This document shows positions 37,341 through 45,048 of a stretch of DNA of 64,000 bases, in pieces. Numbering within the stretch: the first letter of the stretch is position 1; every line of letters begins with the position of its first letter. This DNA comes from Fervidicella metallireducens AeB (lineage in GTDB: Bacteria > Bacillota > Clostridia > Clostridiales > Caloramatoraceae). The DNA is taken from positions 1-64,000 of the forward strand of contig NZ_AZQP01000003.1 of assembly GCF_000601455.1 (NCBI RefSeq), read 5' to 3'. Below the pieces are notes generated by a model that did no database searches, was not told where the DNA came from, and saw only the letters and a program-made list of their open reading frames with translations. A program made the position numbers and the translations under genes.

Positions 37341-37781
37341 CTATCTTTTATTTATCTTTTCAATGTTATCTGCCATCTTTTCTAAAAGGTACTTAAATGT
37401 TTCTTTTTCTTCCTCTGTGAAATTTCCAAAACATTGTTCATTTAGAACAGGCATAATCTTTTTTAGTTCCTCACACATTTCTTTTCCCTTGTCGGTTAAA
37501 TACACCCTCAGTATTCTTTGGTCTTCTTTATCTTGTTTTCTTATAATTAACCCTGTCTTCTCCATCCTGCTTAACATTACAGTAATGGTAGCAGGTTTAA
37601 TATGAAGCTTATCTGCAATCTCCCTTTGGCTCAGTCCATCATTTTTATATAAAGTAAAAAGCAATGGAGGCTGACCTGGGTATAATTCAAGTTTTTCAAG
37701 TATTATATGTAGAAACTGATGATGCACTTTAATAACCCTTATAAAGGATTGGTATAGTCCCTCAAAATTACAAAAATCCAT
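37341..37781 (-). CDS. MarR-family repressor of the ABC exporter
   Basis: 146 residues. Winged helix: LSQREIADKLHIKPATITVMLSRMEKTGLI (about 51-80; key parts SQREIADKL, PATITVMLSRME) with the wing KEDQRILRVYLTDKGKE. First gene of the operon marR-ABC-ABC. Two TTAG-N4-CTAA palindromes bracket the -10 box of its promoter, so it very likely represses the operon and itself. Loss or ligand binding would raise exporter production. Inducer unknown. ATG at 37781 with AAAGGGG upstream. Confidence 0.9.
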   Translation of the reverse strand: MDFCNFEGLYQSFIRVIKVHHQFLHIILEKLELYPGQPPLLFTLYKNDGLSQREIADKLHIKPATITVMLSRMEKTGLIIRKQDKEDQRILRVYLTDKGKEMCEELKKIMPVLNEQCFGNFTEEEKETFKYLLEKMADNIEKINKR

Positions 37782-37807
37782 CTTTTTTCCCCTTTCGTGA
37801 AATTTAA

Positions 37808-37853
37808 TTAGCTATCTAACTATTATAATAATACTTAGTCGTCTAACTGTCAA
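37808..37853 (-). promoter_or_regulatory. Promoter and two MarR operators of exporter operon
   Basis: On the minus strand TTGACA (37848-37853), 17 bases, TATTAT (37825-37830). TTAGTCGTCTAA (37835-37846) fills the spacer and TTAGCTATCTAA (37808-37819) covers the start point. The two sites share TTAG-N4-CTAA. Confidence 0.85.
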
Positions 37854-37855
37854 TA

Positions 37856-37902
37856 AAAAATAATCGGCAGCCATATCATAAGTTATAAGCGATATGGCTG
37901 CC
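37856..37902 (-). terminator. Terminator overlapping the DUF192 stop codon
   Basis: A 12-bp perfect stem (GGCAGCCATATC/GATATGGCTGCC, 37866-37902) followed on the minus strand by TTATTTTTTATT. The TGA stop of the DUF192 ORF (37876-37878) lies in the 3' arm. Confidence 0.85.
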
Positions 37903-38211
37903 AGTCTCAATGCCACTGAATCTACCTGCCCCTGCCTCTATCACAAAAGAGGCATCCTTTACATACGCAACTTTACCTTTTTCTAATCCCTCTATCTTTT
38001 TTATAACCACCATATTTTTATCTAGAAATAATACATCTATGTTAAACTTCATAAAAAATGTATGAATGCTATTGCATGGCTTAAATAATATTGCCTCATG
38101 ATGCAACAGGCGAGTCGGCTTGATGTCTTTTGCGTTGTCGGTAGTGGGAAACAAGTCAAAGGCACTTTTTGCACTATCGGTGGGCAAATGGGACATAGGC
38201 AAATGGGACAT
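37876..38211 (-). pseudogene. DUF192-family protein with replaced N terminus
   Basis: 111 residues. The C-terminal 75 or so residues are a DUF192 domain (COG1430): ILFKPCNSIHTFFMKFNIDVLFLD (key parts PCNSIHTFFM, IDVLFLD) and VIEAGAGRFSGIETG. The usual beginning of the domain (about 25 residues ending in a GLM/GLL motif) is missing. In its place, MSHLPMSHLP is encoded by the end of the adjacent IS200-like element, followed by an unrelated, more GC-rich stretch. The ATG itself belongs to the element. The domain is therefore probably non-functional or newly re-started after insertion. DUF192 function is not established. Confidence 0.65.
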
Positions 38212-39423
38212 ATACTTATTGTAGAGGTATGGCTAAATGTATTTATGTACCTTTACACCCTTCTTTAAAATTAAAATTGGTAATTTTCTGATTTATTTTA
38301 GGTTAATTTTATATTTTCTTTGTTTTCTTACTATGCTTGTCCAATTTTTATGTTTTATAAAAACACTTATTTTTTAATTTTTTAAAATTAAATTTTAATA
38401 TTTTGTTTTATAAAATCAAGCATACTCTTTCATAAATTCATATGTAATATTTTTATATTTCTCTTCATCTAAAAGTTTAACTCCTAGGCTGCTAAGCTTT
38501 GAAACCCTGCTTTGAGTTATGTTTCCAAGGACGCGGCAGATTTCACTGCATTTTAAGTTGCAAAGGCTCCTCATTAAAAGTACAGCCAGTGCCTTTGCTT
38601 CAACTATTTCTCTGCAGTGTTTTGTATGTAGCTTTATTTTTTCAATTCCAAGTTTTGATGCGATAAATTCTAATATTTCTTTAGTTTTAATGTTTCTTAT
38701 TAATATTGTTCTTTCGCTTCTGTATTCTGTTCCTTCGTTTAAAAATTCTACTTCTTCTTTAAAAACCTTATCAGAGCACTTATATACTAATTTCATATAG
38801 CTTTCTCTTGCTTTTTTAGGATTTTTGCTGAACATGCCCATAATAAAACCGTCATCAACAAGTTCATAGGGGTCATGTCTAAGGCCTAGATATATTGAAA
38901 GACTTGAAAATTCATATTTCTCTGGGCAGTTTTCATACCCCTTTATATCACAAGGGTTGTTGTGAACATATGCCGATAAGGCGTAGAGATATATTTCACT
39001 CTTTACCATTTTACTTTTAAATCTGTCTTGGAATAGATGTCCATGTCTTTTATGTCTGTGGTTAAAATATTGTGCATAGGAGAAATTTATGCTGTGCATA
39101 ATCCTTGAAATATCTGCTCCGTTGGCATCTATTATCAGATGAAGATGGTTATCCATAAGACAGTAGCCATATACTCTGAATTCATAGGTTTTTTGATATT
39201 TTTTTACTAAAGCTAAATAGTTAAGCTTATCTTCATCATCTTTAAATAAATCAACTTCACTTATACTCCTTGCCATTACATGAAAAATGGCGTCTTCCTT
39301 CTTTTGCCTTGCCATTCTTGGCATAAGAAAACATCTCCCTTCAAGTTTTACTTTGTAGTTAGTATTTCCTTTGAAGAGAGATATTATTCATCGGTTCCCA
39401 ACAACACTTATATGTCCCTAGTA
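38202..39423 (-). mobile_element. IS200-like RAYT-type element, copy 1
   Basis: A 1222-bp unit beginning AATGGGACATATAC and ending TATGTCCCTAGTA, matched over its whole length by the copy at 40461-41682. It contains one HUH transposase gene (38416-39324), an AT-rich left flank and a right flank with a REP-like hairpin (CATCTCCCTTCAA arms). Just left of it, GGCAAATGGGACATA occurs twice in tandem, as if the end had been duplicated. Confidence 0.8.
38416..39324 (-). CDS. REP-associated tyrosine transposase-like protein, copy 1
   Basis: 302 residues, Y1/IS200-like transposase domain (about 1-140): PRMARQ start, HVMARS, the HUH motif in YGYCLMDNHLHLII (about 54-67) and SAYVHNNPC (about 117-125), with the catalytic Tyr expected in this helix. 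The extra C-terminal 150 residues end in a helix-turn-helix-like segment (about 250-285), as in RAYT-type enzymes rather than classical short IS200 TnpA. It nicks single-stranded DNA at hairpin-marked ends. No second gene (tnpB) is present. It differs from copy 2 at six residues. Confidence 0.9.
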   Translation of the reverse strand: MPRMARQKKEDAIFHVMARSISEVDLFKDDEDKLNYLALVKKYQKTYEFRVYGYCLMDNHLHLIIDANGADISRIMHSINFSYAQYFNHRHKRHGHLFQDRFKSKMVKSEIYLYALSAYVHNNPCDIKGYENCPEKYEFSSLSIYLGLRHDPYELVDDGFIMGMFSKNPKKARESYMKLVYKCSDKVFKEEVEFLNEGTEYRSERTILIRNIKTKEILEFIASKLGIEKIKLHTKHCREIVEAKALAVLLMRSLCNLKCSEICRVLGNITQSRVSKLSSLGVKLLDEEKYKNITYEFMKEYA

Positions 39424-39544
39424 TAGAATGCTTTAATCTAAATTTATCAGAGAGCTTTGATAAATAAATCTAAAATTTATTAGACATCTTTTATAATATT
39501 TGGATATAATAAAAATAACCTCAATTAGTATAGAAGGTGATGTT

Positions 39545-39991
39545 GTGATAAAATTTGGAAAAGTAGACTTTAGTAAAATTATTAATAACTTTCCAAAACT
39601 AAAGAATGTATTTTCTTCCTATGGAGATAAAATTATAGTTGCTTATTTATTTGGCTCATGTCATACAAAGAAAATCACACCATTAAGCGATATTGACTTT
39701 GCTGTTCTTTTTGATTATTCTCTTACAAAGGAAGAAATGCAAAAACTAGAACAAGAAATATTTTTAAAGATAACTGATGTTTTAAAGACCGATGAAATAG
39801 ATTTTGTTATATTAAATAATGCTCCTTTAAGTATGAAATATGGAGTTATAAAGAACAAGGAAATTATATATTACAGCAACAAACTAAAGGTAGTTGATTT
39901 TGAAAGTTCTATAGTAACTAGATACCTTGATTTTAAACCAATTAGAGATGAAATTAATAACGAGTTTTTAAGAAAAATGATAGGAGGGTAA
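39545..39991 (+). CDS. MntA-like minimal nucleotidyltransferase (antitoxin type)
   Basis: 148 residues. Nucleotidyltransferase motif GSCHTKKITPLSDIDFAVLF (about 40-59): GSx with two Asp in SDIDFAV, and a third acidic residue in DEIDFVIL (about 82). GTG at 39545 is chosen because GAAGGTGATG precedes it; an in-frame ATG 45 bases upstream has no ribosome-binding site. Five bases before the HepT-like gene. In known MntA-HepT pairs this protein AMPylates the toxin to silence it. Whether that holds here is inference from family and order. Both genes lie between two copies of an IS element. Confidence 0.82.
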   Translation: MIKFGKVDFSKIINNFPKLKNVFSSYGDKIIVAYLFGSCHTKKITPLSDIDFAVLFDYSLTKEEMQKLEQEIFLKITDVLKTDEIDFVILNNAPLSMKYGVIKNKEIIYYSNKLKVVDFESSIVTRYLDFKPIRDEINNEFLRKMIGG

Positions 39992-39996
39992 GTCAA

Positions 39997-40428
39997 ATGG
40001 ATGATAAATTACTTACTCAAATAAGGATTTTAAAGCAGTACCTTGATATCTTAGATAAAATCTCCATTAAAACTGAAAAGGAATATCTAGAGGATGAGAT
40101 ACTTAAGGGAGCTGCTGAAAGATATCTTCAACTATCAATAGAAACATGTATTAATATAGGAAGTAGAATTGTTTCCCTTGAACAATTTAATCATAATTTC
40201 ACTATTCCAGAAACCTATGCAGATGTTTTTAATGTTTTATTTGAGATTGGCCTAATTGATGAAGATTTTTGTAATCAACTTAAAGGTATGGCAAGATTTA
40301 GAAATAAATTAGTTCATGTGTACTGGGAGATTGACAATTCCTTTGTATATGGGTTGATAAAAAATAATCTGGAGGATATCAAGAAATTCCTTAAAATCAC
40401 ATCTGAATACATTGTGAAAAACAGTTAA
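39997..40428 (+). CDS. HepT-like (DUF86) ribonuclease toxin
   Basis: 143 residues, all-helical HepT/DUF86 family. The ribonuclease motif R-x4-6-H with the modifiable Tyr is intact as RFRNKLVHVYW (about 108-118). AAERYLQLSIETCINIGSRI (key ERYLQL, E-C-N-G) is the typical second helix. ATG with ATAGGAGGG upstream. Paired with the MntA-like gene, it forms a type VII (MntA/HepT) toxin-antitoxin or abortive-infection module by family analogy. Confidence 0.85.
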   Translation: MDDKLLTQIRILKQYLDILDKISIKTEKEYLEDEILKGAAERYLQLSIETCINIGSRIVSLEQFNHNFTIPETYADVFNVLFEIGLIDEDFCNQLKGMARFRNKLVHVYWEIDNSFVYGLIKNNLEDIKKFLKITSEYIVKNS

Positions 40429-40460
40429 CTATTAAGCTTGTTAAGCTTGCGGCCATGGCG

Positions 40461-41682
40461 AATGGGACATATACTTATTGTAGAGGTATGACTAAATGTA
40501 TTTATGTACCCTTACACCCTTCTTTAAAATAAAAGTTCGTAATTTTCTGATTTATTTTAGGTTAATTTTATATTTTCTTTGTTTTATTACTATGCTTGTC
40601 CAATTTTTATGTTTTATAAAAACACTTATTTTTTAATTTTTTAAAATTAAATTTTAATATTTTGTTTTATAAAATCAAGCATACTCTTTCAAAAATTCAT
40701 ATGTAATATTTCTATATTTCTCTTCATCTAAAAGTTTAACTCCTAGGCTGCTAAGCTTTGAAACCCTGCTTTGAGTTATGTTTCCAAGGACGCGGCAGAT
40801 TTCACTGCATTTTAAGTTGCAAAGGCTTCTCATTAAAAGTACAGCCAGTGCCTTTGCTTCAACTATTTCTCTGCAGTGTTTTGTATGTAGCTTTATTTTT
40901 TCAATTCCCATCTTCGATGCTATAAATTCTAATATTTCTTTAGTTTTAATATTTCTTATTAATATCTTTCTTTCACTTCTGTATTCTGTTCCTTCATTTA
41001 AAAATTCAACTTCCTCTTTAAAAACCTTATCAGAGCATTTATATACTAATTTAATATAGCTTTCTCTAGCTTTTTTAGGATTTTTGCTGAACATTCCCAT
41101 AATAAAGCCATCATCAACAAGTTCATAGGGGTCATGTCTAAGTCCTAGATAAATTGAAAGGCTTGAAAATTCATATTTCTCTGGGCAGTTTTCATAACCC
41201 TTTATATCACAAGGGTTGTTGTGAACATATGCCGATAAGGCATAAAGATATATTTCACTTTTTACCATTTTACTTTTAAATCTGTCCTGAAATAGATGTC
41301 CATGTCTTTTATGTCTGTGGTTAAAATATTGTGCATAGGAAAAGTTTATGCTGTGCATTATTCTTGAAATGTCTGCTCCGTTGGCATCTATAATTAAATG
41401 AAGATGGTTATCCATAAGGCAGTAGCCGTATACTCTGAATTCGTAGGTTTTTTGATATTTTTTAACCAAAGCTAAATAATTAAGCTTATCCTCATTATCC
41501 TTAAACAAATCAACTTCACTGATACTCCTTGCCATTACATGAAAAATGGCGTCTTCCTTCTTTTGCCTTGCCATTCTTGGCATAAGAAAACATCTCCCTT
41601 CAAGTTTTACTTTGTAGTTAGTATTTCCTTTGAAGAGAGATATTATTCATCGGTTCCCAACAACACTTATATGTCCCTAGTA
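40461..41682 (-). mobile_element. IS200-like RAYT-type element, copy 2
   Basis: 1222 bp, same ends and orientation as copy 1 (38202-39423). Together they flank 1.04 kb carrying only the MntA/HepT-like pair. Its right end is followed directly by a partial third copy (41687-41783). Confidence 0.8.
40675..41583 (-). CDS. REP-associated tyrosine transposase-like protein, copy 2
   Basis: 302 residues, identical to copy 1 except at six positions (D/N30 region, M/I in SYxKL, T/K in ERxILI, L/M in SKxGIE, K/R and M/L near the end). HUH motif DNHLHLII and the SAYVHNNPC helix are intact, so it should be active. The scattered differences show that the duplication is not brand new. Confidence 0.9.
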   Translation of the reverse strand: MPRMARQKKEDAIFHVMARSISEVDLFKDNEDKLNYLALVKKYQKTYEFRVYGYCLMDNHLHLIIDANGADISRIMHSINFSYAQYFNHRHKRHGHLFQDRFKSKMVKSEIYLYALSAYVHNNPCDIKGYENCPEKYEFSSLSIYLGLRHDPYELVDDGFIMGMFSKNPKKARESYIKLVYKCSDKVFKEEVEFLNEGTEYRSERKILIRNIKTKEILEFIASKMGIEKIKLHTKHCREIVEAKALAVLLMRSLCNLKCSEICRVLGNITQSRVSKLSSLGVKLLDEEKYRNITYEFLKEYA

Positions 41683-41686
41683 TTTT

Positions 41687-41783
41687 AGAAAACATCTCCC
41701 TTCAAGTTTTACTTTGTAGTTAGTATTTCCTTTGAAGGGAGATATTATTCATCGGTTCCCAACAACACTTATATGTCCCTAGT
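41687..41783 (-). repeat. Partial third RAYT end, tandem to copy 2
   Basis: 97 bases almost identical to the right flank of the two elements: AGAAAACATCTCCCTTCAAG, TTTGAAGGGAGATATTATTC and the ACACTTATATGTCCCTAGTA end. Its hairpin arms (ATCTCCCTTCAA/TTGAAGGGAGAT) are more perfect than in the full copies. It carries no transposase codons beyond the flank. Confidence 0.85.
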
Positions 41784-41900
41784 ACTACATATTTAACATT
41801 CTTATAATTACACCTACTATATATAGTGTTTTTATTAGATCAAACCGCAATATAAAGTGATATAAAATAGCTATTTTGAATTATGCAATTTCCTCATTTA

Positions 41901-41962
41901 TTTTATTTATTTTATTTAAGATGATTTAGGTATTTAAAAGTTAATAGAATCATTTTAGAATC
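41901..41962. repeat. 62-bp direct repeat, copy 1
   Basis: Matches 50341-50402 at about nine of ten positions in the same orientation and includes the stop codon region of the gene at 41955-42965. The two copies bracket that gene, the Rpn nuclease and the type I restriction-modification operon. Confidence 0.7.
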
Positions 41963-42965
41963 GCATATATTCATAAAAAGATTCTACAAACTCATCTATT
42001 GCTTGTAATTGCCCTGATTGAATAATATCTATTCCCACTTGTTTGCATAGATCAAGTAGAATACTGAACATATAAGTATCTCTAACTATTATTTGTTTTG
42101 GCTTTTCTCTTTGGAGAATATAATTTATTATAGTTCCAAATACAATATTAACTTCATCATCTTCTGGTGTTACCATAACTTGTGATAGTAGCATTCCACT
42201 TCTTTTATCTGCTAAAATACATAATCTTGGAATAAGTGGTTTATCATAAGTCCTGTCATTTATAGTTGAGTTTAAGTATGCTATATCCAATTCTAATATA
42301 CAATTATTTGATGGTTGCTTTTTTAATTTCTTTATTAGTAATTGATCTTCTAATGCTGGTACTGGATATTGAACTTCTGGCATAAATACAGGCATTTCAT
42401 AGTTTATCCATGAGTTACTTTGTTCATCAAATCTACGCATTAAAGTTTTTCCATTCTCAAAATCAATCTTTAGACCTTTATGCAATGCTTCTATTGCCAT
42501 ATATAAGTGCTTTAGAATATCTGTAAGTTCTAATACCTCATTTCTGTCTGGCATATATGGAGCATAGCCTGTTTCAAATACTCTAAAGTATATCCAATTA
42601 TTTTTTCCTCTAAATTTTAAACCTAATTCTTTTATTATATTTAACTCTTTTTTTGTTAATTCATCTCTATTACCAAAATTACACATAACATTATTCTGAT
42701 AACGTATCAATTGATGTGATGGAACATCATGACTATTTGCCATTACAAAAAAGTTATGAATAGCATTAATGCCTATATAAGCTCCTATTCCAAAAAACTC
42801 TCCACCTCTGCCCATAACACTACATATACACGGCTCATCTTTTCCATATGGCAATATAGTTATTAAATCCATATCCCATAACTCTTCCCAAGGCTTCATT
42901 TCCTTAAGCCTTATGGCAATGTCATATAAATCTTTCCATTCTTCTAAAGTTGCTTCAGTTCTCAT
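41955..42965 (-). CDS. Uncharacterised DUF7309/DUF6930-like protein
   Basis: 336 residues from ATG 42965 (TTGGAG ten bases upstream; a TTG at 43019 lacks a ribosome-binding site). The N-terminal half (ATLEEWKDLYDIAI, KPWEELWDMDLI, SVMGRGGEFFGIGAYIG) and C-terminal half (DIAYL, PRLCILADKRSGMLLSQVM, PKQIIVRD) match my memory of the two-domain DUF7309 + DUF6930 proteins common in clostridia; this naming is from memory. No catalytic motif, signal peptide or membrane segment. It sits next to mobile DNA and its 3' end is repeated at 50341-50402. Function unknown. Confidence 0.55.
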   Translation of the reverse strand: MRTEATLEEWKDLYDIAIRLKEMKPWEELWDMDLITILPYGKDEPCICSVMGRGGEFFGIGAYIGINAIHNFFVMANSHDVPSHQLIRYQNNVMCNFGNRDELTKKELNIIKELGLKFRGKNNWIYFRVFETGYAPYMPDRNEVLELTDILKHLYMAIEALHKGLKIDFENGKTLMRRFDEQSNSWINYEMPVFMPEVQYPVPALEDQLLIKKLKKQPSNNCILELDIAYLNSTINDRTYDKPLIPRLCILADKRSGMLLSQVMVTPEDDEVNIVFGTIINYILQREKPKQIIVRDTYMFSILLDLCKQVGIDIIQSGQLQAIDEFVESFYEYMRF

Positions 42966-43009
42966 AATAAATATCTCCAATCTACTATATCTTTTATTTA
43001 TATTTTTAA

Positions 43010-43084
43010 TTTTTATCAAAACTCAATTCTTCTTCAACTTCCCTTATTGTCCGTTTCGCTCTATCATCCCAGTGTATATATAAA
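43010..43084 (-). pseudogene. C-terminal gene remnant
   Basis: An open stretch reading YIHWDDRAKRTIREVEEEL with a stop near 43010 and no start codon or ribosome-binding site; it abuts the stop of the Rpn gene. Codon pattern looks like real protein. Probably the tail of a lost gene whose front was removed by rearrangement. The family is not identified. Confidence 0.35.
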
Positions 43085-43085
43085 T

Positions 43086-43907
43086 TTATTTCTCTTCCTT
43101 TAATTTTTTTACTTCCTCAATAGTCAATCCTGTTTTTTTTGCAATCATCTCTATTGATAAAACATCTAAAAGCTCTCTAGCAATCTCCTTAGCTTTTTCC
43201 TTCTTACCTTCTTCCTTACCTTCCTTTTTTCCTTCTTCTATAAGGCTTTTACCTAATTCTGTCATCTTTAACTCCTCCTTTACCTTTTCTAGATCTTTTC
43301 CTTCTAAAAATTTATTTGCAAAGGCATATAATATTGATTCAACATCATGTCTATATTCTTTGTCTATATTTTTAACTATCCTTAATGCATTAAGGATCTT
43401 ATCAACTTTAGGTAAATTCCCACCCATTATAGGTGTAAATGTTAGTGATATTATATCCTGTTTTGTTATATCTTCATTGTGCTCCATCTTATATATAATA
43501 TCATTATATATCTTATCTCCATCTTTATCTATCATATATATAGCTTTAATCTTAAACTCACTTATACCAGTTATTAACTTATCAGAAACATTTTTTATAT
43601 TATTTGAATATACAACATAAGTTACTACATCTTTTGCTGTTTGATGACTAAGCAATGCTTCATAAGCTCTAAATCTTCTTAAATCAGCCACACCTTTATC
43701 TGTAGTCTGAAATTCAAAGTGAATGTAGGTATCATCCTCCATCAAAAAAGTATAGTCCATAAACATATTCTTTGTTTCCAAAACTACTATCTCTGTAGGT
43801 GCTACTTCTTTAACCTTTTTGTTTATACCAAAAAACTTGAGTCCTTCTTCTGCAAATAAGTCCATGGCTCTTTTCATTATTAAATCTTCATAATTTGCTA
43901 CTGTCAT
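43086..43907 (-). CDS. Rpn/YhgA-like PD-(D/E)XK nuclease
   Basis: 273 residues. N-terminal PD-(D/E)XK domain: acidic residue in MDYTFLMED (about 50-58) and EFQTTD (about 64-69, E-x-Q in place of E-x-K) as in recombination-promoting nuclease (Rpn) and putative transposase YhgA proteins. The C-terminal third is a Lys/Glu-rich coiled coil (KEGKEEGKKEKAKE) followed by a small helix-turn-helix-like end (IAKKTGLTIEEVKKL), both usual in the family. Start ATG 43907 with GGCGGTGAAAG upstream. It begins 12 bases after hsdS, so it is probably transcribed with the type I system. Confidence 0.72.
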   Translation of the reverse strand: MTVANYEDLIMKRAMDLFAEEGLKFFGINKKVKEVAPTEIVVLETKNMFMDYTFLMEDDTYIHFEFQTTDKGVADLRRFRAYEALLSHQTAKDVVTYVVYSNNIKNVSDKLITGISEFKIKAIYMIDKDGDKIYNDIIYKMEHNEDITKQDIISLTFTPIMGGNLPKVDKILNALRIVKNIDKEYRHDVESILYAFANKFLEGKDLEKVKEELKMTELGKSLIEEGKKEGKEEGKKEKAKEIARELLDVLSIEMIAKKTGLTIEEVKKLKEEK

Positions 43908-43919
43908 TCTTTCACCGCC

Positions 43920-45047
43920 TTATTTAAATATTTCACCTTTAAAAGCTCTCTGCATTAATGAATTAAAGTTATCCTCAAGTTCTTTTAAACTCTCCTCCAT
44001 TTTAAGTTTCAACTTATGGACTTGGTTGGCGAAGTTAGCAAATTTGTTTTGAAGTTCTAAATCTGGCATCAATACTTCTAACCCTTTAATCATTGATAGG
44101 TTTAAATTCTTCTGTCTCACACCTCTTTGCTGGCTTTTATAAAAATCTTTTCCTATCTGAATACAATAATATATATAAACTGTATTTACCAATTTCTCAT
44201 CTAATTTAGCATATGCAATTGCTTGATTGCAGCTACATTCAATCATATTAATTGTAGACTTTAATGCCGCTGTATCGTACATCCCTAATAACAAACTTCC
44301 TTTTTCTATAATTTTCGCTGCTGATTCTTTTATAGCTAATTCTGTTACCATCTCAGTACTGCCATAACAATATATATTATTTAGTTCACCTGAAGATAGC
44401 CATGGAATATTTCCATTAAAATAATCATTATTAGAACGTGAAGGAGTTCCACCAGTTTTCCAATCACCTAATTTCCCCAACTCAACTTTAGGCAAATTCA
44501 TTGAATTTAAAACTGGATCCCCAAACATCTCGATAAATTTCGATTTGACTAGTTCATCTAATAACTTAATGGCTTCTATTCTCTTTTCTAATGCTTTTTC
44601 AGCACGTTCTAAAACCTCGACTATTTTCTTTTGAGTTTCTATTTTTGGTACCGGTACTTTGGCTTCAGTTAAATTTCCAAGTTTTATATATTTTATAACC
44701 CCACCTATAGACTGATTTCTGAGAATATCAATATATTTGCTCATAAAATAATATAAATACTTTGTATCAAAATAAAGCTTATCTTTACTTTCAATAATAT
44801 ACGTTCTTTGATAAGCATCAAATTTCCCATTATAGTATTTAACATTTAAATCACCATTACCAGCAACTAAAACACACTCGCAATCATATGAATAAGTATC
44901 TATTCTTAAAGGAGTTATAGAACATGTAAAGAAAGGATATTTACCATTTTCTGAAGATGCATTTGCATCTAATTTACCAGTTTTTATATTGACTAAATCA
45001 CCTAATTTTTGAATCTTAAACTCATCTATTAAACTCTTACCTGTCAT
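43920..45047 (-). CDS. hsdS: Type I restriction-modification specificity subunit
   Basis: 375 residues with two target-recognition domains and two conserved helical regions. Half 1: GDLVNIKTGKLDANAS to PVPKIETQKKIVEVLERAEKALEKR (about 15-160). Half 2: KLGDWKTGGTPSRSNNDYFNGNIPWLSSGEL (key GDWKTGGTPSRS, IPWLSSGEL) to the final helix with LKELEDNFNSLMQRAFKGEI. It gives sequence specificity to HsdM and HsdR; the target cannot be read from the protein. Starts two bases past the hsdM stop. Confidence 0.92.
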   Translation of the reverse strand: MTGKSLIDEFKIQKLGDLVNIKTGKLDANASSENGKYPFFTCSITPLRIDTYSYDCECVLVAGNGDLNVKYYNGKFDAYQRTYIIESKDKLYFDTKYLYYFMSKYIDILRNQSIGGVIKYIKLGNLTEAKVPVPKIETQKKIVEVLERAEKALEKRIEAIKLLDELVKSKFIEMFGDPVLNSMNLPKVELGKLGDWKTGGTPSRSNNDYFNGNIPWLSSGELNNIYCYGSTEMVTELAIKESAAKIIEKGSLLLGMYDTAALKSTINMIECSCNQAIAYAKLDEKLVNTVYIYYCIQIGKDFYKSQQRGVRQKNLNLSMIKGLEVLMPDLELQNKFANFANQVHKLKLKMEESLKELEDNFNSLMQRAFKGEIFK

Positions 45048-45048
45048 C

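Noticed and set aside
38416-39324. Transposases considered as classical IS200 TnpA with tnpB
   Set aside because: Proteins are about 300 residues with a C-terminal extension, and no tnpB is present; the RAYT type fits better.
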